Source of the DNA: Streptomyces smyrnaeus | Lineage (GTDB): Bacteria > Actinomycetota > Actinomycetes > Streptomycetales > Streptomycetaceae | DNA: 64,000 nucleotides | Assembly (NCBI RefSeq): GCF_017676345.1 | Contig: NZ_JAFFZM010000013.1 | Location: 1 to 64,000 of the forward strand | Reading direction: 5' to 3' | In this document: in pieces, positions 35,913-45,159 of the stretch | Numbering within the stretch: position 1 is the first letter of the stretch | Layout of the letters: the number at the start of each line of letters is the position of its first letter | Notes under the pieces: model-generated | What the model was told of the DNA's origin: nothing | What the model saw: only the letters and a program-made list of their open reading frames with translations | The model's database searches: none | Translations under genes and position numbers: made by a program

Positions 35913-36170
35913 CCCGTCCCGCCTTCCCAGTACTTCGAACGGCCGCCGTCCCCAACCCTCGCTCCCAGCAGGGCATCTGTCCCCGGGGCGGGCAGACCAC
36001 CGACCGACTGCAACATCAGCGATCATTCTGCGGCCCTGCCGTGAACACCGGGAAGGCTCGCGGCCACATCAAGGCGACGATCGGGTGCGCGCTAGGCCCT
36101 CCGACACCGTGCTCACCCGTGATCGTGCAACCTCCCACGAAACGGGGCGGACGACGAACAAGGCCCGGCG

Positions 36171-37367
36171 TCACAGCACGCCGCGCTGGGCCAGGTTGCG
36201 CATCAGCGCACGCAGCCCGAACTCCCACGGCGCGGCCTGCTCGCTGACGGTGACGGTGTTGACCAGGGCACCGAGCCGGGGGCTGGAGATCCGTACCACG
36301 TCGCCGGGTTCGTGGGTGAAGCCCGCGCCGGGGGCGTGGCGGTCCGCGGTGGGCGCGAAGTGCGTGCCGGTGAACAGCACGAAGCCGTCGGGGTACTGGT
36401 GGTGCGGGCCGTGCACGGAGGCGACGAGGTCGAGCACGTCGCGGCTGATCTCCCGCATCGAGCTGCTGCCGTGCAGCAGATGGCCGTCCCGGCCCTCGAC
36501 CCGCAGTTCGAGGTCCAGCCCGCGCACGTCGTCCAGGCCGAAGCCGTCGTCGAACAGGCGGAGGAAGGGGCCGATCGCGCAGGAGGCGTTGTTGTCCTTG
36601 GCCTGGGACAGCAGCAGCGCGCTGCGCCCCTCGACGTCGCGAAGATTGACGTCGTTGCCGAGCGTGGCGGCGCGCAGCCGGCCGCGCGAGTCCGCGGCGA
36701 GGACGACCTCGGGCTCGGGGTTGTTCCACACCGATGCGGCGAGGACGCCGATGTCGGCTCCGGTGCCCACCGCGGACAGCACCGGCGCCTTGGTGAACAC
36801 CTCCGGGTCCGGGCCGATGCCCACCTCCAGATACTGCGACCACAGCCCTTCGGCGATCAGCAGCTCCTTGGCCTTCGCGGCCTCCGGCGACCCGGGACGC
36901 ACCTGGCCGAGGGCGCCCCCGACCGCACTCACGACCCGCTCGCGCACCCGGGCGGCCAGGGCAGGGTCGCCGCCGGTGCGCTCCTCGATGACCCGCTCCA
37001 GCAGGCTGCGGGCGAAGGTGACGCCCGCTGCCTTGATCACCTGGAGGTCGACGGGGGCGAGCAGGTGCGGGACATCCCGGCGGCCGGCCGCCGTGGACTC
37101 CAGCAGCTCGCCGAGCCGCCATGTGCGTCCGCCCGGCGCCTCGCGCACGAGCGCGGCGACGGTGTCCGGGTCCTCGCGTTCGAGCAGGTCGCAGACGGTG
37201 GGAGCGAGGGCGGTCAGATCGACGGCGTACTCGCCGCGCACCGCGGCCACACACGGGCCGCGCCACTCCGGCTCGTACACACGGGCGACGAGGGCCGCTC
37301 GATCGGCGTCCTTGGGCAGAACCGAACCGCACGACAGGGCCGGACGGGGTTGGGCTGCCGGGTCCAC
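36171..37367 (-). CDS. FAH-fold 2-keto-3-deoxy-sugar-acid dehydratase (XylX-like)
   Basis: A 398-residue fumarylacetoacetase-family enzyme. Key strings are 'WNNPEPEVVLAADSRG' (metal-binding Glu pair), 'TLGNDVNLRDVEGRSALLLS' and 'AKDNNASCAIGPF', which match the 2-keto-3-deoxyxylonate dehydratase branch more than true FAH. It would convert 2-keto-3-deoxy-pentonate to alpha-ketoglutarate semialdehyde. GTG 37367 sits behind a perfect AGGAGG. It is 41 bp downstream of the IlvD/Edd dehydratase, the preceding pathway step. Confidence 0.85.
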   Translation of the reverse strand: MDPAAQPRPALSCGSVLPKDADRAALVARVYEPEWRGPCVAAVRGEYAVDLTALAPTVCDLLEREDPDTVAALVREAPGGRTWRLGELLESTAAGRRDVPHLLAPVDLQVIKAAGVTFARSLLERVIEERTGGDPALAARVRERVVSAVGGALGQVRPGSPEAAKAKELLIAEGLWSQYLEVGIGPDPEVFTKAPVLSAVGTGADIGVLAASVWNNPEPEVVLAADSRGRLRAATLGNDVNLRDVEGRSALLLSQAKDNNASCAIGPFLRLFDDGFGLDDVRGLDLELRVEGRDGHLLHGSSSMREISRDVLDLVASVHGPHHQYPDGFVLFTGTHFAPTADRHAPGAGFTHEPGDVVRISSPRLGALVNTVTVSEQAAPWEFGLRALMRNLAQRGVL

Positions 37368-37408
37368 GGCGTTCCTCCTGAGCTCGACGGGATGTTGCCG
37401 GGCACGCG

Positions 37409-39145
37409 TCAGTGGGACTCGCGGGGCACGCCGAAACCGCGGCAGCCGCGGAGGAAACCGAAGTCGGCGCCCCGGTCGGCCTGTTCGACGTGCTGGGTGT
37501 AGAGCCAGGCGTAACCGCTGGTGTGCTGCGGGGCGGGCGGCGTCCACGCGGCCCGGCGCCGTTCGAGTTCGGCGTCGTCCACGTCCAGGCGCAGGGTGCG
37601 GTTCGGGGTGTCGAGGACCACCGGGTCGCCGTCGCGCACCAGGGCGAGGGGCCCGCCGACGGCGGCCTCCGGTGCCACGTGCAGGACCACGGTGCCGTAC
37701 CCGGTGCCGCTCATCCGGCCGTCGCAGATACGCACCATGTCGGTGACGCCGGCCTTCAGCAGCTTGGTCGGCAGCGGGACGTTGGAGACTTCGGGCATGC
37801 CCGGGTAGCCCTTGGGCCCGGCGTTGCGGATGACGAGCACGGTGTCCTCGTCCACGTCGAGGTCCGGGTCGTCGCAGACCGCGTGATACGACTCGGGGGA
37901 GTCGAAGACGCGCGCCGGACCGCGGTGGGTGAGCAGCCGCGGTGACGCGGCGGACTGCTTGATCACCGCACCGTCGGGGCACAGGTTGCCGCGCAGTACG
38001 GCGGTGCCGGTGCCGGCCGGCTGGAACGGCGCCTCCAGGCCGGTGATGACCTCCGGGCCGATGCGCTCGGCGTCCGCGACGTTCTCGGCGATGCCGCGGC
38101 CGGTGACGGTGATCTGCTCGCCGTGCAGCATTCCGCCGCGCAGGAGCTCGCCCAGGACCGCGGGCAGCCCGCCCGCGTAGCAGAAGTCCTCCATCAGGTA
38201 CTTGCCGCTGGGCATCAGGTTGACCAGGGTCGGCACCGCACGGGCCAGGGCGTCGAAGTCCTCGGGGGCCAGCTCGACGCCGACCCGCCCGGCCAGGGCC
38301 GTGAGGTGGATGATGGCGTTGGTCGAGCCGCCGATGGCTGCGTTGGTGCGGATGGCGTTCTCGAACGCCTCCCGGGTCAGGATGTGCGAGGGCCGCAGCT
38401 CCTCGTGCACCATCTGCACGATGCGCCGCCCCGCCGCCTGCGCCGTCTCCATCCGCCGGGAGTCGACGGCCGGCCAGGTCGCGGACCCCGGCAGCTGCAT
38501 GCCGAGCGCCTCAGCCATGCACGCCATCGTGGAGGCCGTCCCCATGGTCATGCAGTGGCCGGCCGAGCGGGCCATGCAGCCCTCCGCGAAGAAGCACTCC
38601 TCCTGCGTCATCCGGCTGGTCTTCAGGTCCTCTTCGAACTTCCACACATGGGTGCCGGATCCCACCTCCTCGCCCCGGTACTTGCCGTTGAGCATCGGCC
38701 CGCCGGTGACCATGAGGGCGGGCAGGTCGACGCTGGCGGCGCCCATGAGCATGGCGGGCGTGGTCTTGTCGCAGCCGGACAGCAGCACGACGCCGTCGAG
38801 CGGGTTGGCCCGGACGAGCTCCTCGACCTCCATCGCCATCAGGTTTCGGTAGAGCATGGCGGTGGGGCGCATCAGCGTCTCGCCGGTGGCCATGGTCGGG
38901 AACTGGAGCGGGAAGCCGCCGGCCTGCCATACGCCGCGTTTGACCGCCTCGGCGACGCCGGTCAGATGGGTGTTGCACGGGGCGAGTTCGGAAGCACTGG
39001 TCGCGATGCCGATGACCGGGCGCCCGTCGAACACCTCGTGCCCGAAGCCCTGGTTGCGCATCCAGGACCGGTACAACATCCCACTGCGGCCGCTCGCCCC
39101 GAACCACGCCTGGCTGCGGCGGGCCGTCTGCTTCTCGTCCGTCAA
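37409..39145 (-). CDS. IlvD/Edd-family sugar-acid dehydratase
   Basis: A 578-residue dehydratase. Fe-S ligand cysteines are in 'APCNTHL', 'LLSGCDKTTPAMLMG' and 'CMTMGTASTMACMAEALGM', and the C-terminal 'CDGRMSGTGYGTVVLHVAPE' is characteristic. The 'SRMTQEECFFAEGCMARSAG' region is typical of pentonate/hexonate dehydratases rather than IlvD. It would dehydrate D-xylonate, L-arabinonate or a similar acid. The TTG start at 39145 follows AGGAGG. It lies between the Nramp-like transporter and the FAH-fold enzyme in one operon. Confidence 0.88.
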   Translation of the reverse strand: MTDEKQTARRSQAWFGASGRSGMLYRSWMRNQGFGHEVFDGRPVIGIATSASELAPCNTHLTGVAEAVKRGVWQAGGFPLQFPTMATGETLMRPTAMLYRNLMAMEVEELVRANPLDGVVLLSGCDKTTPAMLMGAASVDLPALMVTGGPMLNGKYRGEEVGSGTHVWKFEEDLKTSRMTQEECFFAEGCMARSAGHCMTMGTASTMACMAEALGMQLPGSATWPAVDSRRMETAQAAGRRIVQMVHEELRPSHILTREAFENAIRTNAAIGGSTNAIIHLTALAGRVGVELAPEDFDALARAVPTLVNLMPSGKYLMEDFCYAGGLPAVLGELLRGGMLHGEQITVTGRGIAENVADAERIGPEVITGLEAPFQPAGTGTAVLRGNLCPDGAVIKQSAASPRLLTHRGPARVFDSPESYHAVCDDPDLDVDEDTVLVIRNAGPKGYPGMPEVSNVPLPTKLLKAGVTDMVRICDGRMSGTGYGTVVLHVAPEAAVGGPLALVRDGDPVVLDTPNRTLRLDVDDAELERRRAAWTPPAPQHTSGYAWLYTQHVEQADRGADFGFLRGCRGFGVPRESH

Positions 39146-39194
39146 GAGTGCCTCCTGTGGCTCGTGAGCCGTTCGGTCCGGTCGGGTGAGGGGG

Positions 39195-40655
39195 TCAGCC
39201 GAAGAGATCCTGGATCTGCTGCCGTACGGTCAGCACGGACAACACGCCGAACAGGCCGACCGCCCACACGAGAGCGGCCGCCCGGTAGCTGCGCACCTTC
39301 AGCGGCGCGGGCAGCGCCTTGCGGTTCATGAAGAGCAGCAGGCCGGAGTAGACGAACATCATCAGCCCGGCCACACAGGCGGAGATGACCAGCAGGACGA
39401 GCGGCTGGTCGAAGCCGAGCGCCAGAATGGCGACACCGATGGCCACCAGCCCCCACACCAGCCAGAAGTACAGCCGGCTCTCGGAGTGCCGAGCGCCTCG
39501 CAGATACGTCGACTTGAGGACGTCCGCGGCGAGTCTGCTGGTGTAGTCGACGATGCCGGTCGCCGCACAGAACAGCGAGAAGGCGCCGATCAGCCAGAAC
39601 AGCACCCCGAACCAGCTGCCGGCCTGGGACTTGAGCGCCTCGCCCTCCTCCCGCACGAAGCCGACGTCGTTGGCGAGACCGGGCGTGCCGAAGAGGGTGG
39701 AGTGCGCCATCAGCGAGGCGAGCACGATGGTCACGACGGTGGTGAGGCCGAACGTCACGGCCTGTTCGGTGTTGGCGAAGCGCCACCAGCGCTTCCACCG
39801 CACGAGGTTCTCTCCCTCCGGGACGAAGACGTATCCGGTGGCCGGACCGGAGGCAGCGTCCTCCTTGCCGGTCACCGGGCTGACCAGCCGGGGCACGTAG
39901 TGGCCCATGCCGAAGCCCTTGTCACGTATCCAGTTGCTCTGGCACAGGTTCTGCCCGCCGCCGGCCCCGGCGTAGGCGAGCGCCCCCATCAGCACGGCGA
40001 TGCCGAGCTCACTGGGGAACTGGCCGACGTGGGTGGCGGCCTGCGGCAGCTCCTTCCAGCTCGCCGCCTTGATGACGAAGATCACCGCGAGTACGAAGAA
40101 TCCGCCGATCAGCGCGACCTTGACGAACAGCAGCCGCTCCAGCGCGGTGTACACGACCGGGGCGAGGGTGAGGATCGCGCCGATGAGCAGCAGCAGGCCC
40201 ACGGCGATGACGGTCGGCTCGCCGCCGAAGACGTACGAGAGCATGGCGGCGGAGCTGGTGGCCCAGCCCGGCCACAGGTTCGCCGCGTATGTCAGCGCGG
40301 CCAGCACCGCCCCCCAGTGCCGCCAGTAGCGGTTGAAGCCGGTCATGGCCGTCTCCCCGGTGGCGAGCGTGTAGCGCTCGATCTCCATGTTGAGGAACCA
40401 CTGGGTGACGAGGCCGACGACCGCGCCCCACAGGAAGACGAGCCCGGCCTGGGAGGCGATGTAGGGCCAGAGGATGAACTCGCCCGAGGACAGCCCGACA
40501 CCGGCTGCGACGATGCCCGGCCCGATGATCCGCCAGGGCTTACGGGGCGGGGCCGGCAGCGTCCGCACTTCGGGCAGCGGTAGTCGGCGGCTGTTCAGAG
40601 GGAAGGGAGCTTCGGCATGGTGGGGAGTGCCGACGCCGTCGTCCGCGTGCGTCAT
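39195..40655 (-). CDS. Nramp-related membrane transporter
   Basis: A 486-residue protein with about 11 membrane segments and Nramp-superfamily character: 'IIGPGIVAAGVGLSSGEFIL' in TM1, 'WFLNMEIERYTLATGETAMTG' in TM3, and 'FWLIGAFSLFCAATGIVDYTS' later. The canonical metal-binding DPGN of TM1 and MPH of TM6 are absent, so metal transport is doubtful. ATG 40655 follows GAGAGGCG. It heads a sugar-acid catabolic operon, so it may import the sugar acid or a metal needed by the dehydratase. Confidence 0.75.
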   Translation of the reverse strand: MTHADDGVGTPHHAEAPFPLNSRRLPLPEVRTLPAPPRKPWRIIGPGIVAAGVGLSSGEFILWPYIASQAGLVFLWGAVVGLVTQWFLNMEIERYTLATGETAMTGFNRYWRHWGAVLAALTYAANLWPGWATSSAAMLSYVFGGEPTVIAVGLLLLIGAILTLAPVVYTALERLLFVKVALIGGFFVLAVIFVIKAASWKELPQAATHVGQFPSELGIAVLMGALAYAGAGGGQNLCQSNWIRDKGFGMGHYVPRLVSPVTGKEDAASGPATGYVFVPEGENLVRWKRWWRFANTEQAVTFGLTTVVTIVLASLMAHSTLFGTPGLANDVGFVREEGEALKSQAGSWFGVLFWLIGAFSLFCAATGIVDYTSRLAADVLKSTYLRGARHSESRLYFWLVWGLVAIGVAILALGFDQPLVLLVISACVAGLMMFVYSGLLLFMNRKALPAPLKVRSYRAAALVWAVGLFGVLSVLTVRQQIQDLFG

Positions 40656-40707
40656 GGGGAACGCCTCTCTCCGGCTGGTCGAGCTCGCGGGTCTGTACGA
40701 TGAGAGC

Positions 40708-40722
40708 AATCATTGAATGATT
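40708..40722. promoter_or_regulatory. GntR-type operator
   Basis: AATCATT-G-AATGATT is a perfect 7-bp inverted repeat around one base, between the divergent transporter operon and the gntR gene. A second half-site GATGATT lies at 40724-40730. It is the natural target of the adjacent FadR-type regulator. Confidence 0.65.
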
Positions 40723-40755
40723 CGATGATTGGCGTCCAGGGGGCGAACAAAGATC

Positions 40756-41469
40756 GTGATGCATTACCGGACCATGCATCAGCGGGTGGTCGAGGAGCTC
40801 GGCCGACGGATCGTGGGCGGCACATGGCAGCCGGGGCAGTCGCTGCCGGTCGAAGATGTGCTCGCCACCGAAATCGGCGTCAGCCGCGGCGCGTTGCGAG
40901 AGGCGGTCAAGGCCCTCGCGGCCAAGGGGATGCTGCACGTACGCCCGCGCACGGGCACCCGCGTGCTGCCACCGGAACACTGGAACCACCTGGATCGCGA
41001 CGTGCTGCGCTGGCAACAGTCCGGTGATTCCGCGGCCTTGCTGCGCGACACCGGTGAACTGCGCCGGATCGTCGAGCCCGAGGCCGCCCGGCTGGCAGCC
41101 GGCCGCGCCGGGCCCGATGAGGTACGTGCCCTCTGCGACGCCCTGACACAGATGGAAGCCGCAGCGGTGCGTCCCGGACGCCGCGGTTACGTCGAGGCCG
41201 ACATCACCTTCCACCGCACCCTGCTGGACGCGAGCGGCAACCGCCTCCTCGGCTCACTGGGCCGCGCGGTGGACGTCGCGCTGGAACACAGCTTCGCCGT
41301 GAGTACGCGGACACCCGGTGCGGTCGAAGCCTCACTGCCGGCCCACCGCGCCATCGTGGAAGCCGTCGAAGGCAACGATCCCGCAGCCGCGTCCGCCGCC
41401 ATACTGGCAATCATCGACGCGGCCGAGCGGGAGATCGCCCAGTCATCCGGCCGCCCACCGCAGCAGTGA
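40756..41469 (+). CDS. GntR/FadR-family transcriptional regulator
   Basis: A 237-residue regulator: N-terminal winged helix ('VEELGRRIVGGTWQPGQSLP', 'LATEIGVSRGALREAVKALA', 'RPRTGTRVLP') and a C-terminal all-helical FCD domain ('RRIVEPEAARLAAG', 'ADITFHRTLLDASGN', 'SLPAHRAIVEAVEGND'). FCD metal-site residues Asp and two His are present. The start is uncertain: GTG 40756, ATG 40759 or TTG 40729; AGGGGG lies 12 bases before the GTG. It probably represses the divergent sugar-acid operon until a sugar acid binds. Confidence 0.87.
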   Translation: MMHYRTMHQRVVEELGRRIVGGTWQPGQSLPVEDVLATEIGVSRGALREAVKALAAKGMLHVRPRTGTRVLPPEHWNHLDRDVLRWQQSGDSAALLRDTGELRRIVEPEAARLAAGRAGPDEVRALCDALTQMEAAAVRPGRRGYVEADITFHRTLLDASGNRLLGSLGRAVDVALEHSFAVSTRTPGAVEASLPAHRAIVEAVEGNDPAAASAAILAIIDAAEREIAQSSGRPPQQ

Positions 41470-41747
41470 GCACGACTGCCGCACTGTGTCTCCCGCCTGC
41501 GAACGAGAGGAGCCGGCCGTGGGGCTCGCGCCGGTGGTTCCGCGCTCGTGCCCTCACGCTCCGCTGGTGCGGTTGACCAGTATGAGTGTGCCGCGCTGGG
41601 CGGTTCGTACACCGCGACCCCCGTATGAGACCGAGATGGACGCACAACGAACTGCCGCATGACCACCCGCGCGACCGTAGCCGGGGGGAGGGGAGTGGCC
41701 CGGTCGTCGTCAGGGGAGGCGGGCTGTCGGTCTCCACGTCCGTAAGC

Positions 41748-42143
41748 TCACCGTTCAGCGTCCTCCTCTTGCGGCGGCGTCCCGTTCGTCTCGTCGACCG
41801 GGGTGCCGTCCCGTGCGAGGCGTTCGGCGAGTTCGTCCCCGAACAGCAGACGGTGGTCGAGCCCACGGGTGCGATAGGCGGTGCGGCCGATGATCTGACT
41901 GGTGATCGGGGTGGTGAACAGTTGGAAGAGCGCGACGAGCAGCAGCACCGGCGCATAGTGCAGGGGCATCTGTACGCTCGCTCCGACCAGGATGAGCAGC
42001 AGACCGAGGGTCTGGGCCTTGGCCGCGGCGTGCAGCCGGCTCCCGATGTCCGGGAAACGGAGCAGGCCCACAGCTCCGAGCAGACAAAAGGCCGCGCCGG
42101 TCGGCAGCAGCACGGCGGTGATCACGTCGCGCACAGCAGTCAC
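41748..42143 (-). CDS. mnhG: Mrp Na+/H+ antiporter subunit G
   Basis: A 131-residue membrane subunit with three hydrophobic segments and the PhaG/MnhG signature 'GAVGLLRFPDIGSRLHAAAK'. GTG 42143 overlaps the mnhF stop (GTGA). It is the last gene of the mnh operon. The hydrophilic C-terminal tail (TPPQEEDAER) is charged. Confidence 0.88.
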   Translation of the reverse strand: MTAVRDVITAVLLPTGAAFCLLGAVGLLRFPDIGSRLHAAAKAQTLGLLLILVGASVQMPLHYAPVLLLVALFQLFTTPITSQIIGRTAYRTRGLDHRLLFGDELAERLARDGTPVDETNGTPPQEEDAER

Positions 42144-42406
42144 CGCATACCTTCTCTCTTCTCGATCAGGTGAGCGGCCGTCACCGATCCGGTGAACGCC
42201 AGCAGAGCGAGGACGAGGAGTACGGGCAGGGCCGTGGTGTCCTTGTCCATGGCTGTCCGTACGGCGGTTCCGGCGATGACCATCGTCACCAGGACGTCCA
42301 GCGCTATGACTCGGTCGAGCGCCCGGGGGCCGCGTACCAGGCGCAGCAGGGTGAGCAGTCCGGCCGCAGCCACACCGGCCAGGGTGACCAGGTACAGGGC
42401 GGTCAT
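42140..42406 (-). CDS. mnhF: Mrp Na+/H+ antiporter subunit F
   Basis: An 88-residue subunit with three membrane segments and the MnhF core 'RLVRGPRALDRVIALDVLVT'. ATG 42406 is placed before the first hydrophobic segment; a gap of 130 bp separates it from mnhE. It contributes to the membrane complex that exchanges Na+ for H+. Confidence 0.87.
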   Translation of the reverse strand: MTALYLVTLAGVAAAGLLTLLRLVRGPRALDRVIALDVLVTMVIAGTAVRTAMDKDTTALPVLLVLALLAFTGSVTAAHLIEKREGMR

Positions 42407-42532
42407 GGCTGCCTCCTGCGGCGGGCGGCGCGCCGAGCGGGCCGTTTCCGGAACCGGCCCGCGGAGGTGTACCAGGCGTACGCGCACCCGGTACGGCTCT
42501 CACTGTCCTCGGTGCGGCTGTCACGGTTCTCG

Positions 42533-42567
42533 CTGGTCATGTTCCCTTTCCCTGGTCATGTTCCCTT
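42533..42567. repeat. Tandem 16-bp direct repeat, 19-bp period
   Basis: CTGGTCATGTTCCCTT occurs at 42533-42548 and again at 42552-42567, spanning the mnhE stop. The duplication encodes the REHDQ tail of MnhE and repeats it after the stop. Confidence 0.8.
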
Positions 42568-43145
42568 CCTTGGGAGGTGTCGCCGGATGCTCCCCCAGCA
42601 ATCGGGGGCCGGCCTGTGACGCCGACCTCCGGCGCCGTGCCGACCGCACGTGCGACCCGGCGCTCCACGGCTCGCACTGCGTCCTTGTGGCGGGCGATGT
42701 CGGCCGGGTCGCGGGCCGGGAGCACATGGACGTAGAGGCGTTGTCGGCGCCGGTCGATCTCGGCCACCAGCGTGCCGGGGGTCATGGTCGTGAGTTCGGC
42801 AACCGCCATGATCAGCAGGTCGCTGTCGACGCGGAGTTGGACTTCGATGATTGCCGCAGAGGTGTTTCTGCCGTGCCGGAGGACCTGCCAGGCGACTGTT
42901 GTTCCGGATCTGATCAGGTCCGTCAGCAAGTGGACCAGCAGATGCCCGATCGGCAGCAGCCGGGGCACGGCCCCCGGCAGCACCGGGGGCAGGGAGAAGG
43001 CCGCGACGACGGTGGCGGCGACGAGCAGCCCCGCGATGAGGACCACCCAACTGACCGACCCCCACAGCAGGATCCACAGCAGCCAAAGCCAGGCGATCAT
43101 CGGAAGGTGCCGCAGGCCGCGGCGGGCGCGTTCGTGGCGGATCAA
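42537..43145 (-). CDS. mnhE: Mrp Na+/H+ antiporter subunit E
   Basis: A 202-residue subunit with the MnhE pattern: N-terminal hydrophobic hairpin, 'LLPIGHLLVHLLTDLIRSGT', then the soluble domain 'LRVDSDLLIMAVAELTTMTPGTL' cut by its conserved 'TPGT', and 'LYVHVLPARD'. The TTG start at 43145 overlaps the mnhD stop (TTGA) behind GAGGAGG. The last residues derive from a small tandem repeat. Confidence 0.87.
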   Translation of the reverse strand: MIRHERARRGLRHLPMIAWLWLLWILLWGSVSWVVLIAGLLVAATVVAAFSLPPVLPGAVPRLLPIGHLLVHLLTDLIRSGTTVAWQVLRHGRNTSAAIIEVQLRVDSDLLIMAVAELTTMTPGTLVAEIDRRRQRLYVHVLPARDPADIARHKDAVRAVERRVARAVGTAPEVGVTGRPPIAGGASGDTSQGREHDQGKGT

Positions 43146-44704
43146 TGGTCCTCCTCGCCGAGAACGACGGAGCGGTACGCCTGCGGGTCGAGCAGGTCGT
43201 GTGCGGCTCGTTCACTGACCATGGAGAGCGGGCCGGCGCAGGCGGCGATGACGAGACCGGTCGCCGTCACACCGGCTGCCGCTGCGGTCATCAGCCCGGT
43301 TCCGCGCCCTGTGCGCCGACGGTGCTCGCGCGGCCATGGGGACGCGGGCGGCGACGGCTTCGGCGGGTCCGTCTCGCCGTGGGACGGGTCCGATTGCTGT
43401 TTCATGAAAGCCGATGTCCACACCCGGGTCATGGCGTAGAGCGTCAGCAGACTGGTGAGCAGAGCAGTCCCCGCGAGGGCATAGGCCGCCGGTCCGCCCT
43501 GCGCGGTTCCGGCGCGCAGCAGGGCCAGCTTGGCCACGAAGCCGGAGAACGGAGGGACGCCCGCCAGGCTCAGAGCCGGAAGGGCGAACAGTGCGGCGGC
43601 CCACGCCCCCGGTGGCGGCCACCGGGCCATGTGGCGCAGTGCCGCAGTCCCCGCGCGACGTACGACGAGAGCGGCGGTGAGGAAGAGCGCCGCCTGGACA
43701 GCGATGTGGTGGACGACGTACAGGATGGTGCCCGACAGACCGCGCGCGTCGAAGAGCGCCAGTCCGAACAGCATGAAGCCGATGTGGCTGACGAGCGTGA
43801 AGGACAACAGCCGGTTGATGTCGTCCTGGGCGAGGGCACCGAGGATGCCGACGACCATGGCGGCGATCGCCGCGCACGCCAGCAGAGTCCATACCCCGGT
43901 GCGGGGAAACAGCAGCGTCTGGGTGCGCAGCAGGGCGTATACGGCGACCTTGGTGAGCAGGGCGGCGAACACGGCCGTGATCGGCGCGGGCGCGGTCGGG
44001 TAGCTGTCGGGCAGCCACAGGTGCAGCGGCACGATCGCCGCTTTGACGCCCAGGACGACCAGGAGCAGCAGGGCGAGGGCGCCGCGCAGGCCGTCCGGAA
44101 GCTCAGCCAGTCGGGGGCCGAGCTGAGCCAGGGTCACCGTGCCGGTGGCGGCGTACACCAGGGCGACCAGGGTGATGAACAGCAGCGAGGACGTGAGGCC
44201 GGCGATCACATACGTCATGCCCGACCGGGTGCGGCCCTCGTCGGCGTCCAGCGTGATCAGAACGTACGAAGCGGCGAGCATCACTTCGAACGCGACGAAG
44301 AGGTTGAACAGGTCACCCGTGAGAAATGCCAGGCTCACACCAGTGACGAGCAGCAGGTAGGCAGGGTGGAAGACCCTGGGAGGCCCCTGGAGCCGTTCGG
44401 CGGCGCCCTCCCCGACAGCGAAGAGAAGTACAGCGAGCGCCACCAGTGCCGACACGGTGAGCAGCAGCGCCGACAGCCGGTCGGCCACGAGCGTGATACC
44501 CAGCGGCGCCGACCAGTCGCCGACGTTCAGCGCCTGCGGTCCGTGGGCGTCCGCGCGTACGAACAGTGCCGCCGCGTCGGCCAGGACACCCGTCAGCACG
44601 ACGATGCTGAGCGTGCGGACCACCGAACGGGGCAGACCGAGCAAGGTCACCCCGGCGCTGAGCGCGGGCAGCAGTACGGGCACGGCGAGCAGGAACGCGG
44701 TCAT
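43142..44704 (-). CDS. mnhD: Mrp Na+/H+ antiporter subunit D
   Basis: A 520-residue proton-conducting subunit homologous to complex I NuoM/N, with about 14 membrane segments. Key ion-path residues are in 'FVAFEVMLAASYVL' (Glu in TM5), 'LGVKAAIVPLHLWLPDSYPT' and 'LLTKVAVYALLRT'. ATG 44704 overlaps the mnhC stop (ATGA). The C-terminus contains a hydrophilic Pro/Arg-rich insert near residues 430-465. Confidence 0.9.
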   Translation of the reverse strand: MTAFLLAVPVLLPALSAGVTLLGLPRSVVRTLSIVVLTGVLADAAALFVRADAHGPQALNVGDWSAPLGITLVADRLSALLLTVSALVALAVLLFAVGEGAAERLQGPPRVFHPAYLLLVTGVSLAFLTGDLFNLFVAFEVMLAASYVLITLDADEGRTRSGMTYVIAGLTSSLLFITLVALVYAATGTVTLAQLGPRLAELPDGLRGALALLLLVVLGVKAAIVPLHLWLPDSYPTAPAPITAVFAALLTKVAVYALLRTQTLLFPRTGVWTLLACAAIAAMVVGILGALAQDDINRLLSFTLVSHIGFMLFGLALFDARGLSGTILYVVHHIAVQAALFLTAALVVRRAGTAALRHMARWPPPGAWAAALFALPALSLAGVPPFSGFVAKLALLRAGTAQGGPAAYALAGTALLTSLLTLYAMTRVWTSAFMKQQSDPSHGETDPPKPSPPASPWPREHRRRTGRGTGLMTAAAAGVTATGLVIAACAGPLSMVSERAAHDLLDPQAYRSVVLGEEDH

Positions 44705-45159
44705 TGCCGGCCCTCCGCCCGGGCGGCGGCGTCGCCGGGGATCCGGCCGGTGTCGTCGGCGGTCTCGGCGCGTTCCTGTGCGGTGCCGATACGTCGGTCC
44801 TCCACGTCGTCGCGTACCTCGTCGTGTCGGGACAGCCGCCAGGAGCGGTAGGCCAGGGCCGTGAGGAAGGCCGTGAGACCGAACGTGATCACGATCGAGG
44901 TCAGTGCCATGGCCTGGGGCAGCGGGTCGGCCACTTCGGGATGCGGCGTCTTCCCCTCCACCACGGGTGGTGGGCCGGGCGTGCCTCCGGCCACCAGCAG
45001 CAGCAGGTTGGTGCCGTGGCCCAGCAGGACGAAGCCGAGCACGATCCGCATCAAGGACCGCTGCATCATGAGGTAGAAACCCACGGCGAACAGGGCGCCG
45101 ACCGCGAGAGCCATCGTCACATCGAGTGTGTTGGCCGTGGTGCCCAGTGCGCTGTTCAT
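44701..45159 (-). CDS. mnhC: Mrp Na+/H+ antiporter subunit C
   Basis: A 152-residue NuoK-like subunit with three membrane segments: 'ALAVGALFAVGFYLMMQRSL', 'RIVLGFVLLGHGTNLLLLVA' and 'QAMALTSIVITFGLTAFLTA'. ATG 45159 overlaps the mnhA stop (ATGA) and follows GAGGAAGG. A charged C-terminal tail extends beyond the core. Confidence 0.9.
   Translation of the reverse strand: MNSALGTTANTLDVTMALAVGALFAVGFYLMMQRSLMRIVLGFVLLGHGTNLLLLVAGGTPGPPPVVEGKTPHPEVADPLPQAMALTSIVITFGLTAFLTALAYRSWRLSRHDEVRDDVEDRRIGTAQERAETADDTGRIPGDAAARAEGRQ

Noticed and set aside
36171..37982. A longer start for the FAH-fold enzyme reaching into the IlvD/Edd gene.
   Set aside because: The extra N-terminus is Arg/Pro-rich shadow of the dehydratase; GTG 37367 has a perfect AGGAGG.
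41470..41747. Possible small gene between gntR and mnhG.
   Set aside because: Frames there have no ribosome site or family likeness; the region is a convergent intergenic gap with at most a weak 6-bp hairpin.
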